Origin: Labilibacter sediminis
GTDB lineage: Bacteria > Bacteroidota > Bacteroidia > Bacteroidales > Marinilabiliaceae
Direction of reading: 5' to 3'
DNA length: 64,000 nt
Assembly: GCF_005877885.1 (NCBI RefSeq)
Contig: NZ_VCHY01000014.1
Coordinates: forward strand, 1-64,000
Shown here: positions 1 through 8,969 of the stretch, one piece after another
How positions within the stretch are numbered: position 1 is the stretch's first letter
Layout of the letters: each line of letters opens with the position of its first letter
Translations under genes and position numbers: made by a program
Notes under the pieces: generated by a model
The model's database searches: none
The model's input: only the letters and a program-made list of their open reading frames with translations
Told to the model about the DNA's origin: nothing

Positions 1-150
1 AGTTTTACCGGAGTTAAACGTTGCGAGGGTTCCTTTTTATGGAAGGCTCCCTGGACAGATAGTTCACCGAGGCCTGATGTATGGATGGCATTCAGAACAA
101 AGGATGAGCAGTTGATGAGTGATAGTTTATGCATAGAGATTAGTGGCTAA
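1..150 (+). CDS. C-terminal end of an unknown protein, possibly DUF6266-like (partial)
   Basis: An open frame runs from the first base to a TAA at 148-150 and gives the last 49 residues of a protein whose start lies outside the window. The tail contains DVWMAFRTKDEQLMSDS. This resembles the closing beta-strand pattern of DUF6266, a Bacteroidota family of unknown function whose members end in a similar 'vyvaFvsaDgk-vSnS' segment. The resemblance is from memory and the fragment is short, so the family call is tentative. No neighbour helps to define a role. Confidence 0.4.
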   Translation, partial: SFTGVKRCEGSFLWKAPWTDSSPRPDVWMAFRTKDEQLMSDSLCIEISG

Positions 151-179
151 TTTTTGCCTGGATCCAGAAAACGGATCTG

Positions 180-482
180 ATGTCTAATCGTCGGTATCAA
201 AAGCCCTCTGCATATTCCATCTCTAAATCATCATCACCATATTCTTATGATTTAAACTCAAGTGCATCAACTTTTACTATTGCTCTTTTACGAGAAAATT
301 CATTTTCTGCTTATAGTATTTTGATGAAATACTTAAGTGTTAAGCTTGCATTTTTATTAGGGTTTACGTTGTTTCTACTTTCGTTAAAAGCAATAAAACT
401 TATAGCTATAACAACAATTACTATCCCTGTTATTTTTTTATTTTATGTGTTTGTTGTTGAATCATCTCATTTGAAATGTTAA
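180..482 (+). CDS. small ORF with hydrophobic segments, doubtful gene
   Basis: A 100-codon frame follows the preceding stop by 30 bases. The N-terminal half is Ser/Tyr rich. The C-terminal half is strongly hydrophobic, with two possible membrane segments at about residues 50-67 and 70-92. I recognise no family, see no ribosome-binding signal and no promoter motif. It may be a small membrane protein or a chance frame in AT-rich DNA. Confidence 0.2.
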   Translation: MSNRRYQKPSAYSISKSSSPYSYDLNSSASTFTIALLRENSFSAYSILMKYLSVKLAFLLGFTLFLLSLKAIKLIAITTITIPVIFLFYVFVVESSHLKC

Positions 483-669
483 CCCTAAGGCAGAAGGCTT
501 TTAGGAGATTGGTCTTTTAAAGTATTATTGTAAGAATTTCAGAAAAATAAGTTTATGCCATGATTTAAGACAAGTGATCTCCATCATGTATGATAATGAG
601 ATAAGATGTGTATTTTTAAGGTCGTTAATTATTTAATAGTAATCTAAAGCAGAGTAATTAAAGTAGTTG

Positions 670-1380
670 ATGAAAGTAAGAATGGGCAACTTATTAAGAG
701 AGAGATTACAGAGCCAGGGGGTAAATATGATTCACTTCGTTGATATCTCCGGTATGTCCCCAAATCAAAACAGAGGTTTTTCTTCTGCAATACTTTTAGG
801 AATGACTTTATCTCTTCAATATCTTAAAATAGTAAGTAATTCAGATGACTATGTAGGCCAAATGAAAATGGATGGTTTAATTGATCAGGATGAATTTCAT
901 TTAAAAGAATTAGCAACCGACCGTATTGCTGATGAATTAGCTAAATATATTACGGATAGCGGGTATGAAGCATTTTCCCAGTCTGAAAATAATCTGTTGA
1001 ATGAAGGAGTATATAATGAAAAATATAAAAGTACTCCTCTGCCACATAAAACCATTGCATTAATGGCTGGGTTGGGCTGGATTGGAAAGAATAATTTATT
1101 GGTTACTCCTGAATATGGCTGCGCTATTTCCATGTGTTCAGTTTTAACAAATAGTCCTTTAAATACTGTTTGGAATTTGCCAACCAAAAGTCAATGTGGA
1201 GATTGTTCTATCTGTGAAAATAATTGTAACGTAGATGCGCTCAAAGGGCAAACCTGGGGCATTTGTGCTTCACGCGACAGGTTAATTGATGTTTTTAAAT
1301 GTACGACTTGTTTAAAATGTATGGTCAATTGCAGATATACACAGGCATATGTTACGAAAGAATTAGGAATAACGTGCTGA
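670..1380 (+). CDS. QueG-like double 4Fe-4S protein (epoxyqueuosine reductase family homologue)
   Basis: The C-terminal third carries two ferredoxin-like motifs, CGDCSICENNC and CTTCLKCMVNC, each CxxCxxCxxxC and suited to a [4Fe-4S] cluster. Just before them is a segment typical of the QueG/COG1600 family (LMAGLGWIGKNNLLVTPEYG). At 236 residues it is shorter than true QueG and lacks the cobalamin-domain length and HEAT-repeat tail, so it is probably one of the stand-alone paralogues of unknown electron-transfer role. A TTG at 667 immediately precedes ATG 670; I chose the ATG. The TGA stop lies inside the left arm of the large inverted repeat at 1376-1559, so the last residues could have been altered by that element. 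Confidence 0.75.
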   Translation: MKVRMGNLLRERLQSQGVNMIHFVDISGMSPNQNRGFSSAILLGMTLSLQYLKIVSNSDDYVGQMKMDGLIDQDEFHLKELATDRIADELAKYITDSGYEAFSQSENNLLNEGVYNEKYKSTPLPHKTIALMAGLGWIGKNNLLVTPEYGCAISMCSVLTNSPLNTVWNLPTKSQCGDCSICENNCNVDALKGQTWGICASRDRLIDVFKCTTCLKCMVNCRYTQAYVTKELGITC

Positions 1381-1559
1381 AGGCACAGCTTATCCCAGCC
1401 CCATGCAACGCATGGGGTTATGCAAGAAGGGAATCAGCGTCCTGAAGGGACAATTTAACCCTACTTTTAGCTGTCCCTTCAGGACGCTGATTAACAAAAC
1501 TGACAAACCCCAGGTGTCACTGCGTTTTACCTGGGGCTGCGATGAGCTAGGCCTTCAGC
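1376..1559. repeat. 184-bp interrupted inverted repeat with nested hairpins
   Basis: Outer arms GCTGAAGGC (1376-1384) and GCCTTCAGC (1551-1559) pair perfectly. The pairing continues inward with a few mismatches to CAGCCCC (1396-1402) against GGGGCTG (1533-1539). The centre holds a perfect 21-bp inverted repeat (1432-1452 with 1472-1492, 19-base loop). Two alternative hairpins compete with the outer pairing: CCCCATGC/GCATGGGG (1399-1417) and CCCCAGGT/ACCTGGGG (1508-1536). The left arm includes the stop codon of the upstream gene. It could be a strong terminator, a REP-like element or the remains of a non-autonomous element; no target duplication is visible. Confidence 0.75.
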
Positions 1560-2076
1560 CTGCATTTGTTTGATTCTTGACGATTTATATGTATAAAAGA
1601 TGAGAAAAAGGGTAGGTCCGAACAATATAGTTATTAGCCTGACGGCTATGACCGGTAGGCAGGTTCTTGTGTGCCGTGCATGGTAAATAGCTAGGCGGTG
1701 AAAGTCCGCTGTGGGGGTTTGTAGTAGCCAACCACTAGCTTAAGGCAAGGGTGCTTGCCGTGAGGTATAACCTGAAGGAAGCCGGCGGCAAAGTTCCGAC
1801 CCGAGGGACACGAACATCATCAGGCATACCTGTTGGGATGAGTTTGCAAGACAAAACGAAGTCCAAATACTACACGGACAATGGGGTGTAAATGGTGCGG
1901 GTGCATGGAATGAAAGTTATTTACCTTACCGCGGGAGGTCTCACGGACGTACTGAAACAGCATATGAAGTACGGTCGCAAAAGGTTTGTCGTGAGGAGTC
2001 AGCCGAGGCCATAGTATTCGGCATTCGCCGGAGAAGGGCTGAATCTCAATTAACAGTATTAAATGAAAGTTACCAT

Positions 2077-3477
2077 ATGGTTGGCATAAAACAGAATACT
2101 TTGGAAACAACCAAAGCCTACTTGCGCCTACAAGGTGCGGAACACGGAGGACGTGCAAGAGGGTTTACATCTGTATGGATAACTGAAAACAATGCTGTAA
2201 CACCGCCCGAAGAAGATGGGCTTATTGGAAAGATATTGTGCCCTTATAATCTGAACAAAGCTTATTTAAAGGTCTGCAGGAACAAGGGTAACCATGGGGT
2301 TGATGGATTAAAGATCGAGTCATTAAAAGATTATCTTGTCAACCATGGGTCAGAACTGGTATGCTCCATCAGAAACGGGAAGTATCGTCCGAACCCAGTG
2401 CGTAGGGTTGAAATTCCTAAAGACGGGCACTCAACACGCCCTCTCGGGATTCCGACAGTAGTAGACAGGTTGGTTCAGCAGGCGATACACCAGGTTTTAT
2501 CACCTATTTACGAACAGCAGTTCTCGGATAACAGCTTTGGTTTCCGGCCAAAGCGAAGTGCCCACCATGCACTATTTCGCAGCAAAGAAATAATATCAGA
2601 AGGATATAATTACGCTGTGGACATGGATATGGAGAAATTCTTTGACACGGTGAACCATAGTAAGCTGGTAGAGGTATTGTCACGAACCATTAAAGATGGT
2701 CGGGTAATCGCGTTGATACACAAGTACCTTAATGCGGGTGTGGTAGTTAATCATGAGTTCGAGGATACAGAACAGGGGGTTCCGCAAGGAGGTCCGCTTA
2801 GTCCACTGTTGAGCAATATTGTTCTAAACGAATTGGATAAGGAATTAATTGCTCGAGGCCACCGTTTTGTTCGATATGCAGACGATATGGTTATCTTTTG
2901 CAGGAGCAAACGGGCAGGCGAACGCATCAAGATAAGCGTCACCAGTTTTATCGAGAACCGTCTGTTTCTAAAAGTAAACAGGGATAAAACATCAGTAGTC
3001 TACTTTTCCAATATCAAGTTATTAGGCTACTCTTTCTACCAAATTAAAGGTGAGGTTCGATTTCGGATTCATCCCAAGAGCATACAGAAGATGCGATCCA
3101 AAATCAAGGAACTCACAGGTAGGAGCAATGGACTAGGAAACGAGGCACGCAAGAAGAAGTTATCCTACTTTATAAAAGGATGGATAAACTACTTTAAGTA
3201 TGCAGATATTAAGAACTTGCTGATTAAAACAGATTCTTGGTATCGTCATAGGTTACGGATAGTTATCTGGAAACAATGGAAGGAAATCAGGGCAAAGTGG
3301 CGTAATCTTGTCAAGCTTGGTATTAATAAATTCAAAGCTTGGGAATATGCCAATACCCGAAAAGGATATTGGCACATCGCTAATAGTTATATTCTTACCA
3401 AGAGTATTACCAATAACCGACTATGTCAAGCTGGTTATACAATGTTTTCGGATTATTACAAACTGGTGCGGGTGTGA
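2077..3477 (+). CDS. ltrA: group II intron reverse transcriptase/maturase
   Basis: This 466-residue intron-encoded protein promotes splicing of its own intron and reverse transcription into new target sites. Visible features are the RT N-terminal blocks (GVDGLKIESLKDYL, RPLGIPTVVDRLVQQA), fingers/palm motif QGVPQGGPLSPLLSNI, catalytic RYADDMVIF at about residue 265, and a C-terminal maturase domain (WINYFKY, WKQWKEI, AWEYANTRKGYWHIANS). No H-N-H endonuclease domain follows, so retrohoming would depend on other sources of primer. The frame is intact and the YADD box is complete, so the protein could be active. Start ATG 2077 is the first in frame after the structured 5' RNA; a later start is possible. 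Confidence 0.93.
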   Translation: MVGIKQNTLETTKAYLRLQGAEHGGRARGFTSVWITENNAVTPPEEDGLIGKILCPYNLNKAYLKVCRNKGNHGVDGLKIESLKDYLVNHGSELVCSIRNGKYRPNPVRRVEIPKDGHSTRPLGIPTVVDRLVQQAIHQVLSPIYEQQFSDNSFGFRPKRSAHHALFRSKEIISEGYNYAVDMDMEKFFDTVNHSKLVEVLSRTIKDGRVIALIHKYLNAGVVVNHEFEDTEQGVPQGGPLSPLLSNIVLNELDKELIARGHRFVRYADDMVIFCRSKRAGERIKISVTSFIENRLFLKVNRDKTSVVYFSNIKLLGYSFYQIKGEVRFRIHPKSIQKMRSKIKELTGRSNGLGNEARKKKLSYFIKGWINYFKYADIKNLLIKTDSWYRHRLRIVIWKQWKEIRAKWRNLVKLGINKFKAWEYANTRKGYWHIANSYILTKSITNNRLCQAGYTMFSDYYKLVRV

Positions 3478-3484
3478 TTGGGAA

Positions 3485-3516
3485 ACCGCCGTATACGGAA
3501 CCGTATGTACGGTGGT
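3485..3516 (+). ncRNA. group II intron domain V hairpin
   Basis: ACCGCCGTATACGG and CCGTATGTACGGTGGT form a hairpin of about 32 bases, 7 bases after the maturase stop. The 5' strand contains CGC, a known variant of the catalytic AGC triad. Size, position and the internal bulge fit domain V. The next 50 bases (GTGGGAGGTGCACCAGTGAG paired with CTCACTGG...CTACCC) fit domain VI. Confidence 0.8.
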
Positions 3517-3632
3517 GTGGGAGGTGCACCAGTGAGGCTTACTCTCTCACTGGCCATCTACCCGATTGATTTTAGTGTATTGATTTGGTTTTTAGTAATT
3601 TTATCATCAGGCGGCGCAAATAGCAGTGCAAT

Positions 3633-3705
3633 TTGTGTTTACTTTTTTCTGCTGTAGGAGAATTAGAGCAAAGCGCTAATCACGAACACAAAAAAGAAAA
3701 CACAA
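3633..3705. repeat. 16-base inverted repeat (15 of 16 matched)
   Basis: TTGTGTTTACTTTTTT (3633-3648) pairs with AAAAAAGAAAACACAA (3690-3705) with one mismatch. The loop contains a weaker hairpin, ATTAGAGC against GCGCTAAT (3662-3680). It lies 66 bases past the intron's 3' end and may be a terminator or structured RNA of the pre-intron locus. Confidence 0.5.
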
Positions 3706-3858
3706 GTGAGCTAAAAGTAAAAGCCCGTCTGGCTCAATGACAATTATTCAAAAAATACCTGTAAGAAATTTGATGGCACAATAGTGGTTTATAAACAATA
3801 TACTGTTCATAAATATAGTTGCATGTTGGAGTTTTTTTTAAACGCAGTGGCCAAAATT

Positions 3859-3924
3859 AAAAATGGACAGCAGGATTTTTAAAAATGGATAGCAGGAAAA
3901 TCAAAAATCCTGCTGTCTGTTTTT
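3859..3924. repeat. repeat cluster: two direct copies and one inverted copy of an AGCAGGA motif
   Basis: AAAAATGGACAGCAGGA (from 3859) is repeated directly as AAAAATGGATAGCAGGA (from 3881) and inverted at 3903-3924. The first and third copies pair over 22 bases with two mismatches. The structure could be a terminator-like hairpin with a duplicated arm or a remnant of an element. Confidence 0.6.
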
Positions 3925-4121
3925 AAGGAGTCATATGCTGCTTGATTTACAGGTGTTTATAGAAGTATAAAAATGCATGTTTCAAAACCTAAAATGTTAA
4001 AGCTGTTTATTAAAATTGTGTAGGGTGTATATAATGTCTAATTTACATAAAGTATGTAGTTCGCCTATATATTTTTGTGTTAGTTAGAGTAGTCTTTATA
4101 CTTTTGTCTAGGTACTTTATA

Positions 4122-5027
4122 CTATTTACTAATATTCAGCCAGTTGATACCCTTTTTGAGCAGTTGCTGTGTTTCATATTCAGTAGAGCCTTTTTCCGGT
4201 TGGTAATCATATTCCCATTCGGCCAAAGGAGGCATGCTTACCAGTATAGATTCAGTATTCCCACCCGACTCTAAACCAAACTTTGTTCCCCTGTCATGAA
4301 TTAGATTAAACTCAACGTATCTTCCTCTTCTAATATTTTGCCATTGCTTTTGCGCTGGCGTAAATTTAAGATCTCGTTTTTTATCCATGATATCGTAGTA
4401 AATATTTGGATATGCAGAAGCTAAATCCATCGTAAAATTTAAAAACTCATCTAATTTAGTATCATTCTCCGGTTGAACCCGATCAAAGAATATTCCTCCA
4501 ACACCCCGTGTTTCGTTTCTGTGATTTAAATAAAAGTAATCATCAGCCCAGGCTTTATATTTCGGGTAGAAACTATCATCGTACTTATTACAAATATCAA
4601 ATAAGGTTTGATGAAACCACTGAGCTTCTTCTTTATGAATATAGTGTGGTGTTAAGTCAATACCGCCACCAAACCAACATGTTCCGTTATCCAGTTCAAA
4701 AAAGCGAACATTCATGTGAATGATTGGAATTAGTGGATTGTTAGGATGTATAATGGAAGAGATTCCGGTTGCAGAATACCGTTTAGCTTTCATGCCTAAA
4801 ATAGCTTCCATTTTTGGCGTAAATTCACCTTCAACATGCGAAAAGTTTAATCCGGCTTTTTCAATTACATTTCCATTTTTCATTACGCAGGTTAAGCCCG
4901 AACCCAACTCTTTACTCCAGGGTACTTCTAAAAATGTTGCTTTGCCGTCACCTTTTTCCAGTTGCCTGCACATTTGTTGTTGAAGCTTTTGGTAAATAGA
5001 GGCTATTTTTTGCGTTTTCTGCATCAT
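4122..5027 (-). CDS. hemF: oxygen-dependent coproporphyrinogen III oxidase
   Basis: HemF oxidatively decarboxylates coproporphyrinogen III to protoporphyrinogen IX, using O2, in the cytoplasm. The 301 residues match the family length. Signature segments are WFGGGIDLTPHYIHKEEA (about 118-135), GVGGIFFDR, and the C-terminal RRGRYVEFNLIHDRGTKFG followed by ESGGNTESILVSMPP. It is the last gene of the heme cluster, 114 bases after DUF6787. The oxygen-dependent enzyme implies at least microaerobic heme synthesis. No oxygen-independent HemN is visible in this window. Start: two consecutive ATGs (5027 and 5024); either is possible. Confidence 0.97.
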   Translation of the reverse strand: MMQKTQKIASIYQKLQQQMCRQLEKGDGKATFLEVPWSKELGSGLTCVMKNGNVIEKAGLNFSHVEGEFTPKMEAILGMKAKRYSATGISSIIHPNNPLIPIIHMNVRFFELDNGTCWFGGGIDLTPHYIHKEEAQWFHQTLFDICNKYDDSFYPKYKAWADDYFYLNHRNETRGVGGIFFDRVQPENDTKLDEFLNFTMDLASAYPNIYYDIMDKKRDLKFTPAQKQWQNIRRGRYVEFNLIHDRGTKFGLESGGNTESILVSMPPLAEWEYDYQPEKGSTEYETQQLLKKGINWLNISK

Positions 5028-5141
5028 AGTTTAAGAGGATCAAATAAATATTAATGTATTAGAAAAAGAGGTAAGAGGTTATTTGAGATGCCTGATTACT
5101 AATGAAACTTCTCATTCAAAAGCATAATTTCATGTACTGAT

Positions 5142-5459
5142 TTAATTTTCTACAGTATCATCAGCTTTTTTACTCCTGACAAATCTTCCAAAGCTCTTTT
5201 TCTGAAAATTATAGAAGAAACGAAACTGACCGAAAATTGTTCCCACAACCAATAAAAGAATTTGGTAGGATGGAATGATGGTGATAATATACATGGGGAT
5301 TTTAATCCATAACGAAGTGTCGGCATCGATGTTTAATAAATCGAAAATGATTTTTTTTACATAAACAGCAGCACTTCCTGTTACAGAAAATACTATGAGA
5401 ATGAGAATAATCTGAAAATTAGAATCTATTCCCCACCTTAATTTTAGTTTGTTGAGCAT
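5142..5459 (-). CDS. DUF6787 small membrane protein
   Basis: This 105-residue protein has two predicted membrane helices (about residues 17-40 and 51-75) and a basic C-terminal tail. The N-terminal KLKLRWGIDSNFQIILILI and the FGQFRFFYNFQKKSFGRF segment fit DUF6787, a Bacteroidota family of unknown function sometimes mislabelled as diacylglyceryl transferase. It lies on the heme-cluster strand between hemE and hemF with gaps of 86 and 114 bases, so it may be co-transcribed. Nothing in it suggests an enzymatic role. Confidence 0.8.
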   Translation of the reverse strand: MLNKLKLRWGIDSNFQIILILIVFSVTGSAAVYVKKIIFDLLNIDADTSLWIKIPMYIITIIPSYQILLLVVGTIFGQFRFFYNFQKKSFGRFVRSKKADDTVEN

Positions 5460-5545
5460 GTATTAATTTTTTCTAGATCTTGTTAGGTAAAAGATAATCT
5501 TAAAGCCTGCAAAGATGATCTTCACAGGCTTAAGAATCTATAGTT

Positions 5546-6577
5546 TTATCTTCTCCAATCCGTTCTTTTTATCCAATCAGCTAAAAACTTAGCGTTTTCA
5601 TACGGAATGTCAGGTAAAAAGCCGTGACCTAAATTGATAATCCAATTGTGGTTTTTACTCCCAAAATCGATGTATTTATTCAATGAATTTTCAATGGTTT
5701 TTTGGTCTGAATACAACAATCGGGGATCAATATTTCCTTGTAAACCAATGTTGTCATCTACTAGTTGACGTGCTACTTCAATAGGCGTTTGCCAATCAAT
5801 GCTGATATAATCGCACATATCAGGGGTAACCTGTTGTACGCCTGTTCCCAAATCCTTAGGGAAGAAAATAAAAGGTATGCCTTCTTCGCGAACAGCCTGT
5901 GCAATACGTTTAACTGCAGGGAAAAACAACTCTTTATATAAATCAAATGGGATTAAACCAGCATGCGTATCAAACAACTGAAATGTTTTAATACCGTTTT
6001 TAATTTGTTCTTTAGCGTAAATAATCGATAAATCAGTAATGGCATCAATTAATTGTTTAACGGTTTCTTTATTCTGGTATAAATACTTTATTGTTACCGG
6101 AAAATCTTTACTTCTTCCAATCCCCTCCAGCATATAACAAAGCACAGTTAAGGGAGCTCCACAAAACCCAATTAACGGAATGTTTGATGGCTTTGTGGCT
6201 ACAATTTTTTGAATCACATTGTATATATAGTTTAGCTTTTCAGGATCAGGGTTTAAAGCAGCCAATGGATCAGCTCTTTCACTTAAAGGAATATCAAATT
6301 CAGGCCCTCTGTCGGTAAATTCCAAACCCATACCCATGGCATATGGTATCACTAAAATATCAGAAAAAAGGATAGCTGCATCTACACCTAAATCATCCAC
6401 AGGTAGTAAAGTAACTTCAGCACCTAAATCAGGGTTTTGCATCATCTCCCAAAAAGTATGTTTTTCCTTCAGTTTCATATATGAAGGAAGCACTCGGCCA
6501 GCCTGACGCATGAACCAAAATGGAGGTCTTTCTGTTTTTTCTCCTGCCAGTGTTTTTAAAAATATAGAATCGTTCAT
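5546..6577 (-). CDS. hemE: uroporphyrinogen decarboxylase
   Basis: HemE removes four carboxyl groups from uroporphyrinogen III to give coproporphyrinogen III. The N-terminal signature ERPPFWFMRQAGRVLPSYM (about 16-34) holds the substrate-binding arginines, and ILFSDILVIPYAMGMGLEF and LIGFCGAPLTVLCYMLEG follow in the usual order. The 343-residue length is normal. It starts 6 bases after the hemL stop, which indicates translational coupling within the heme operon. All conserved regions are present and I see nothing odd. Confidence 0.97.
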   Translation of the reverse strand: MNDSIFLKTLAGEKTERPPFWFMRQAGRVLPSYMKLKEKHTFWEMMQNPDLGAEVTLLPVDDLGVDAAILFSDILVIPYAMGMGLEFTDRGPEFDIPLSERADPLAALNPDPEKLNYIYNVIQKIVATKPSNIPLIGFCGAPLTVLCYMLEGIGRSKDFPVTIKYLYQNKETVKQLIDAITDLSIIYAKEQIKNGIKTFQLFDTHAGLIPFDLYKELFFPAVKRIAQAVREEGIPFIFFPKDLGTGVQQVTPDMCDYISIDWQTPIEVARQLVDDNIGLQGNIDPRLLYSDQKTIENSLNKYIDFGSKNHNWIINLGHGFLPDIPYENAKFLADWIKRTDWRR

Positions 6578-6583
6578 AAACGC

Positions 6584-7879
6584 TTATTGCTTGAGTTGTT
6601 GTAATGCTTTATAACTATTGTCGATTGTGGTTTGTAGGTCTTCCTGCGTATGGGCTATTGATACAAAACCGGCCTCAAATTGAGAAGGGGCGGTATAAAT
6701 TCCACTTTCCAATCCAAGTCTAAAGTATTTGGCGTACATATCAGTATCGCATTTCATTACATCAGAAAAATTATTGACTTCTTTTTCCTCCGTAAAGAAT
6801 ACCGTGAACATTGAACCAACACGATTAATAACAGCCGGGAAGTTTAAATCGTCCAGATTTTTCTGTAAGCCAGCTACTAAAAAGGCTGCTTTTTCTCCAA
6901 GCTCCTCATAAAAACCTTCTGTATGGTGAAGCTTTTTTAAAGTGGTTAATCCTGCTGCCATGGCCATTGGATTACCCGATAGCGTTCCGGCCTGGTATAC
7001 CGGCCCGTTTGGAGCCAGATGATCCATAATTTCTTTTTTACCACCATATGCACCTACTGGTAAACCTCCACCAATAATTTTACCTAAAGTGGTTAAATCC
7101 GGTGTTATGCCTAAAATCTCCTGGGCACCACCTTTGGCTACTCTAAAACCGGTCATCACCTCATCAAAAATTAGTAAGGCACCATTATCAGTACAGGCCT
7201 TTCTGATACCCTGAATAAATTCATCTGTAGGACGAACAACACCCATATTACCTGTTACGGGTTCAAGGATAACTGCTGCTATCTGATCTTTATATTCAGC
7301 AAAAAGTTGAACAACAGAATCCAGGTTGTTGTAGCTAGCCGTTAATGTATCTCTGGCCGTTCCTTTCGTAATACCAGGAGAGTTAGGTGTACCCAGCGTT
7401 AAAGCTCCTGATCCTGCTTTTATTAAAAAGCTATCGCCATGACCATGGTAGCATCCTTCGAATTTGATGACCAAATCGCGCTGTGTATATCCACGAGCCA
7501 ATCGTAAAGCACTCATGGTGGCCTCTGTACCAGAGTTTACCATTCTTACGCTTTCTATTGAAGGAATCATTTCACAGATAAGCTCTGCCATCTCGGTCTC
7601 CATTAAAGTAGGTGCACCAAAACTGGTACCTTTAATGGCTGCTTGATGCAACGCTTCAACAACATCAGGGTGGGAGTGGCCCAGAATCATTGGCCCCCAT
7701 GAACCTACATAATCAATGTATTCATTTTTATCTATATCGGTTACCTTACACCCTTTTGCACTTTCAATAAAAATAGGGTCTCCGCCTACAGAATTAAATG
7801 CGCGTACAGGAGAGTTTACTCCTCCCGGTATATGTTTGACTGCCTGTTTGTAGGCTTCTTTACTATTTTGTGTATTCAT
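6584..7879 (-). CDS. hemL: glutamate-1-semialdehyde 2,1-aminomutase
   Basis: HemL converts glutamate-1-semialdehyde, the product of HemA, to 5-aminolevulinate using pyridoxal phosphate. It is a class III aminotransferase of 431 residues. It begins with the typical [14 protein letters not shown], has [13 protein letters not shown], the cofactor region [13 protein letters not shown], and the Schiff-base lysine in [18 protein letters not shown]. Its 5' side is separated from hemB by 117 bases containing six AGTATAA units, so it may have its own promoter or simply read through from hemB. Start ATG is the only one that fits the family's N-terminus. Confidence 0.97.
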   Translation of the reverse strand: MNTQNSKEAYKQAVKHIPGGVNSPVRAFNSVGGDPIFIESAKGCKVTDIDKNEYIDYVGSWGPMILGHSHPDVVEALHQAAIKGTSFGAPTLMETEMAELICEMIPSIESVRMVNSGTEATMSALRLARGYTQRDLVIKFEGCYHGHGDSFLIKAGSGALTLGTPNSPGITKGTARDTLTASYNNLDSVVQLFAEYKDQIAAVILEPVTGNMGVVRPTDEFIQGIRKACTDNGALLIFDEVMTGFRVAKGGAQEILGITPDLTTLGKIIGGGLPVGAYGGKKEIMDHLAPNGPVYQAGTLSGNPMAMAAGLTTLKKLHHTEGFYEELGEKAAFLVAGLQKNLDDLNFPAVINRVGSMFTVFFTEEKEVNNFSDVMKCDTDMYAKYFRLGLESGIYTAPSQFEAGFVSIAHTQEDLQTTIDNSYKALQQLKQ

Positions 7880-7885
7880 TGTTTT

Positions 7886-7932
<47 letters not shown>

Positions 7933-7996
7933 CTTGATTAAACCACTTTTATAAATTGAGTCTTTAATCTTTCGTCTTTATACTTTTGTCTAATGC

Positions 7997-8965
7997 CTAT
8001 AATTTTTCTACAACATCTTGTGTATGATATGAAATAATAATATCCGAACCTGCTCTTTTTATAGATGTTAGTATTTCAAGAGTAATCCTGTCTTCATCAA
8101 TCCATCCTTTTTCTGCAGCTGCTTTTACCATAGAGAACTCTCCACTTACGTTGTAAGCCGCTATAGGAATGTTAAAGTTTTCTTTCACTTTAGAGATGAT
8201 ATCTAAATAACTTAATGCCGGTTTAACCATCACAATATCCGCTCCTTCAAAAATGTCAAGTTCTACTTCGCGTAAAGCTTCCTGGCTATTGGCCGGATCC
8301 ATCTGATAAGTGGCTCTGTTTCCAAATTGAGGAGCACTTTCTGCAGCATCTCTAAACGGTCCATAATAAGCCGATGAGTATTTAGCTGAGTATGCCATAA
8401 TAGGCATGTTTGTAAATTTATTGTCATCAAGAGCTTTTCTGATAGCTCCTACACGACCATCCATCATATCACTGGGGGCAATCATATCAACTCCTGATTC
8501 CGCTAGCGAAACGGATTGTTTTGCAAGGGTTATGATGGTTGAATCATTATCAACATCTCCATTTATAATCGTTCCGCAATGACCATGTGTTGTATATTCG
8601 CAGTTACAAACATCAGCAATAACAAAAAGTTCTGGAATTTCCTTTTTTATGGCTCTAGTTGCTTGTTGTACAATCCCATTTTCCTGACACGCTACCAAAC
8701 CATGTTCATCTTTATGTTCCGGAATTCCAAACAAAAGCACCGATTGAACACCTTTATTGTAGAGTTCTTTACACTTTTCAACTAACAAATCAACAGAAAG
8801 TTGAAAGTTACCCGGCATTGAATTTATCGGATTTTGAATTCCTTTACCCGGTCGAACAAATAAAGGCATAATAAGATCGTTTCGGGTGAGTTGTGTTTCC
8901 CGAATCATGTTTCTGGTTACTTCATTTTGTCTTAATCGTCGAAGTCGTGTTATAGGAAATGCCAT
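7997..8965 (-). CDS. hemB: porphobilinogen synthase (delta-aminolevulinic acid dehydratase)
   Basis: HemB condenses two 5-aminolevulinate molecules to porphobilinogen. The zinc-binding cysteines are present in DVCNCEYTTHGHCG (about residues 120-133). Both active-site lysines are present: AYSAKYSSAYYGPFRDAAES and VMVKPALSYLD. This is therefore the Zn-type enzyme. At 322 residues it has the normal length. It begins 4 bases after hemD ends, in a tight operon with hemA, hemC and hemD. Confidence 0.97.
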   Translation of the reverse strand: MAFPITRLRRLRQNEVTRNMIRETQLTRNDLIMPLFVRPGKGIQNPINSMPGNFQLSVDLLVEKCKELYNKGVQSVLLFGIPEHKDEHGLVACQENGIVQQATRAIKKEIPELFVIADVCNCEYTTHGHCGTIINGDVDNDSTIITLAKQSVSLAESGVDMIAPSDMMDGRVGAIRKALDDNKFTNMPIMAYSAKYSSAYYGPFRDAAESAPQFGNRATYQMDPANSQEALREVELDIFEGADIVMVKPALSYLDIISKVKENFNIPIAAYNVSGEFSMVKAAAEKGWIDEDRITLEILTSIKRAGSDIIISYHTQDVVEKL

Positions 8966-8969
8966 AATG

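Larger units (their letters stand above)
1669..3566 (+). mobile_element. group II intron with encoded reverse transcriptase/maturase
   Basis: The RNA-like 5' end GTGTGCCGTGCATGG starts at 1669 and matches the GUGYG start of group II introns. The following 400 bases have the look of domains I-III (for example TGAAGGAAGC and GGACACGAAC). The ORF sits where domain IV is expected. A domain V hairpin follows at 3485-3516 and a domain VI stem runs to about 3564. The 3' boundary is inferred as ...CCCGAT at 3566; an error of one or two bases is possible. It sits between genes, about 110 bases downstream of the inverted repeat ending at 1559, and interrupts no recognisable gene. Confidence 0.85.
3567..4121. 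other. 555-base intergenic stretch with small inverted repeats, no gene seen
   Basis: No credible coding frame is present on either strand. The stretch holds two inverted-repeat structures (3633-3705 and 3859-3924, listed separately) and a copy of a 19-base sequence (4092-4110, GTCTTTATACTTTTGTCTA) that recurs at 7974-7992 next to hemB. The rest is AT-rich DNA with no feature I can name. Confidence 0.6.

Noticed and set aside
1376-1559. Integron attC site
   Set aside because: The size and nested pairing are suggestive, but the 7-base core sites (GTTRRRY/RYYYAAC) are absent at the ends and there is no integrase.
1820-2158. 112-codon minus-strand frame
   Set aside because: It lies antisense to the structured part of the group II intron and has no family signal.
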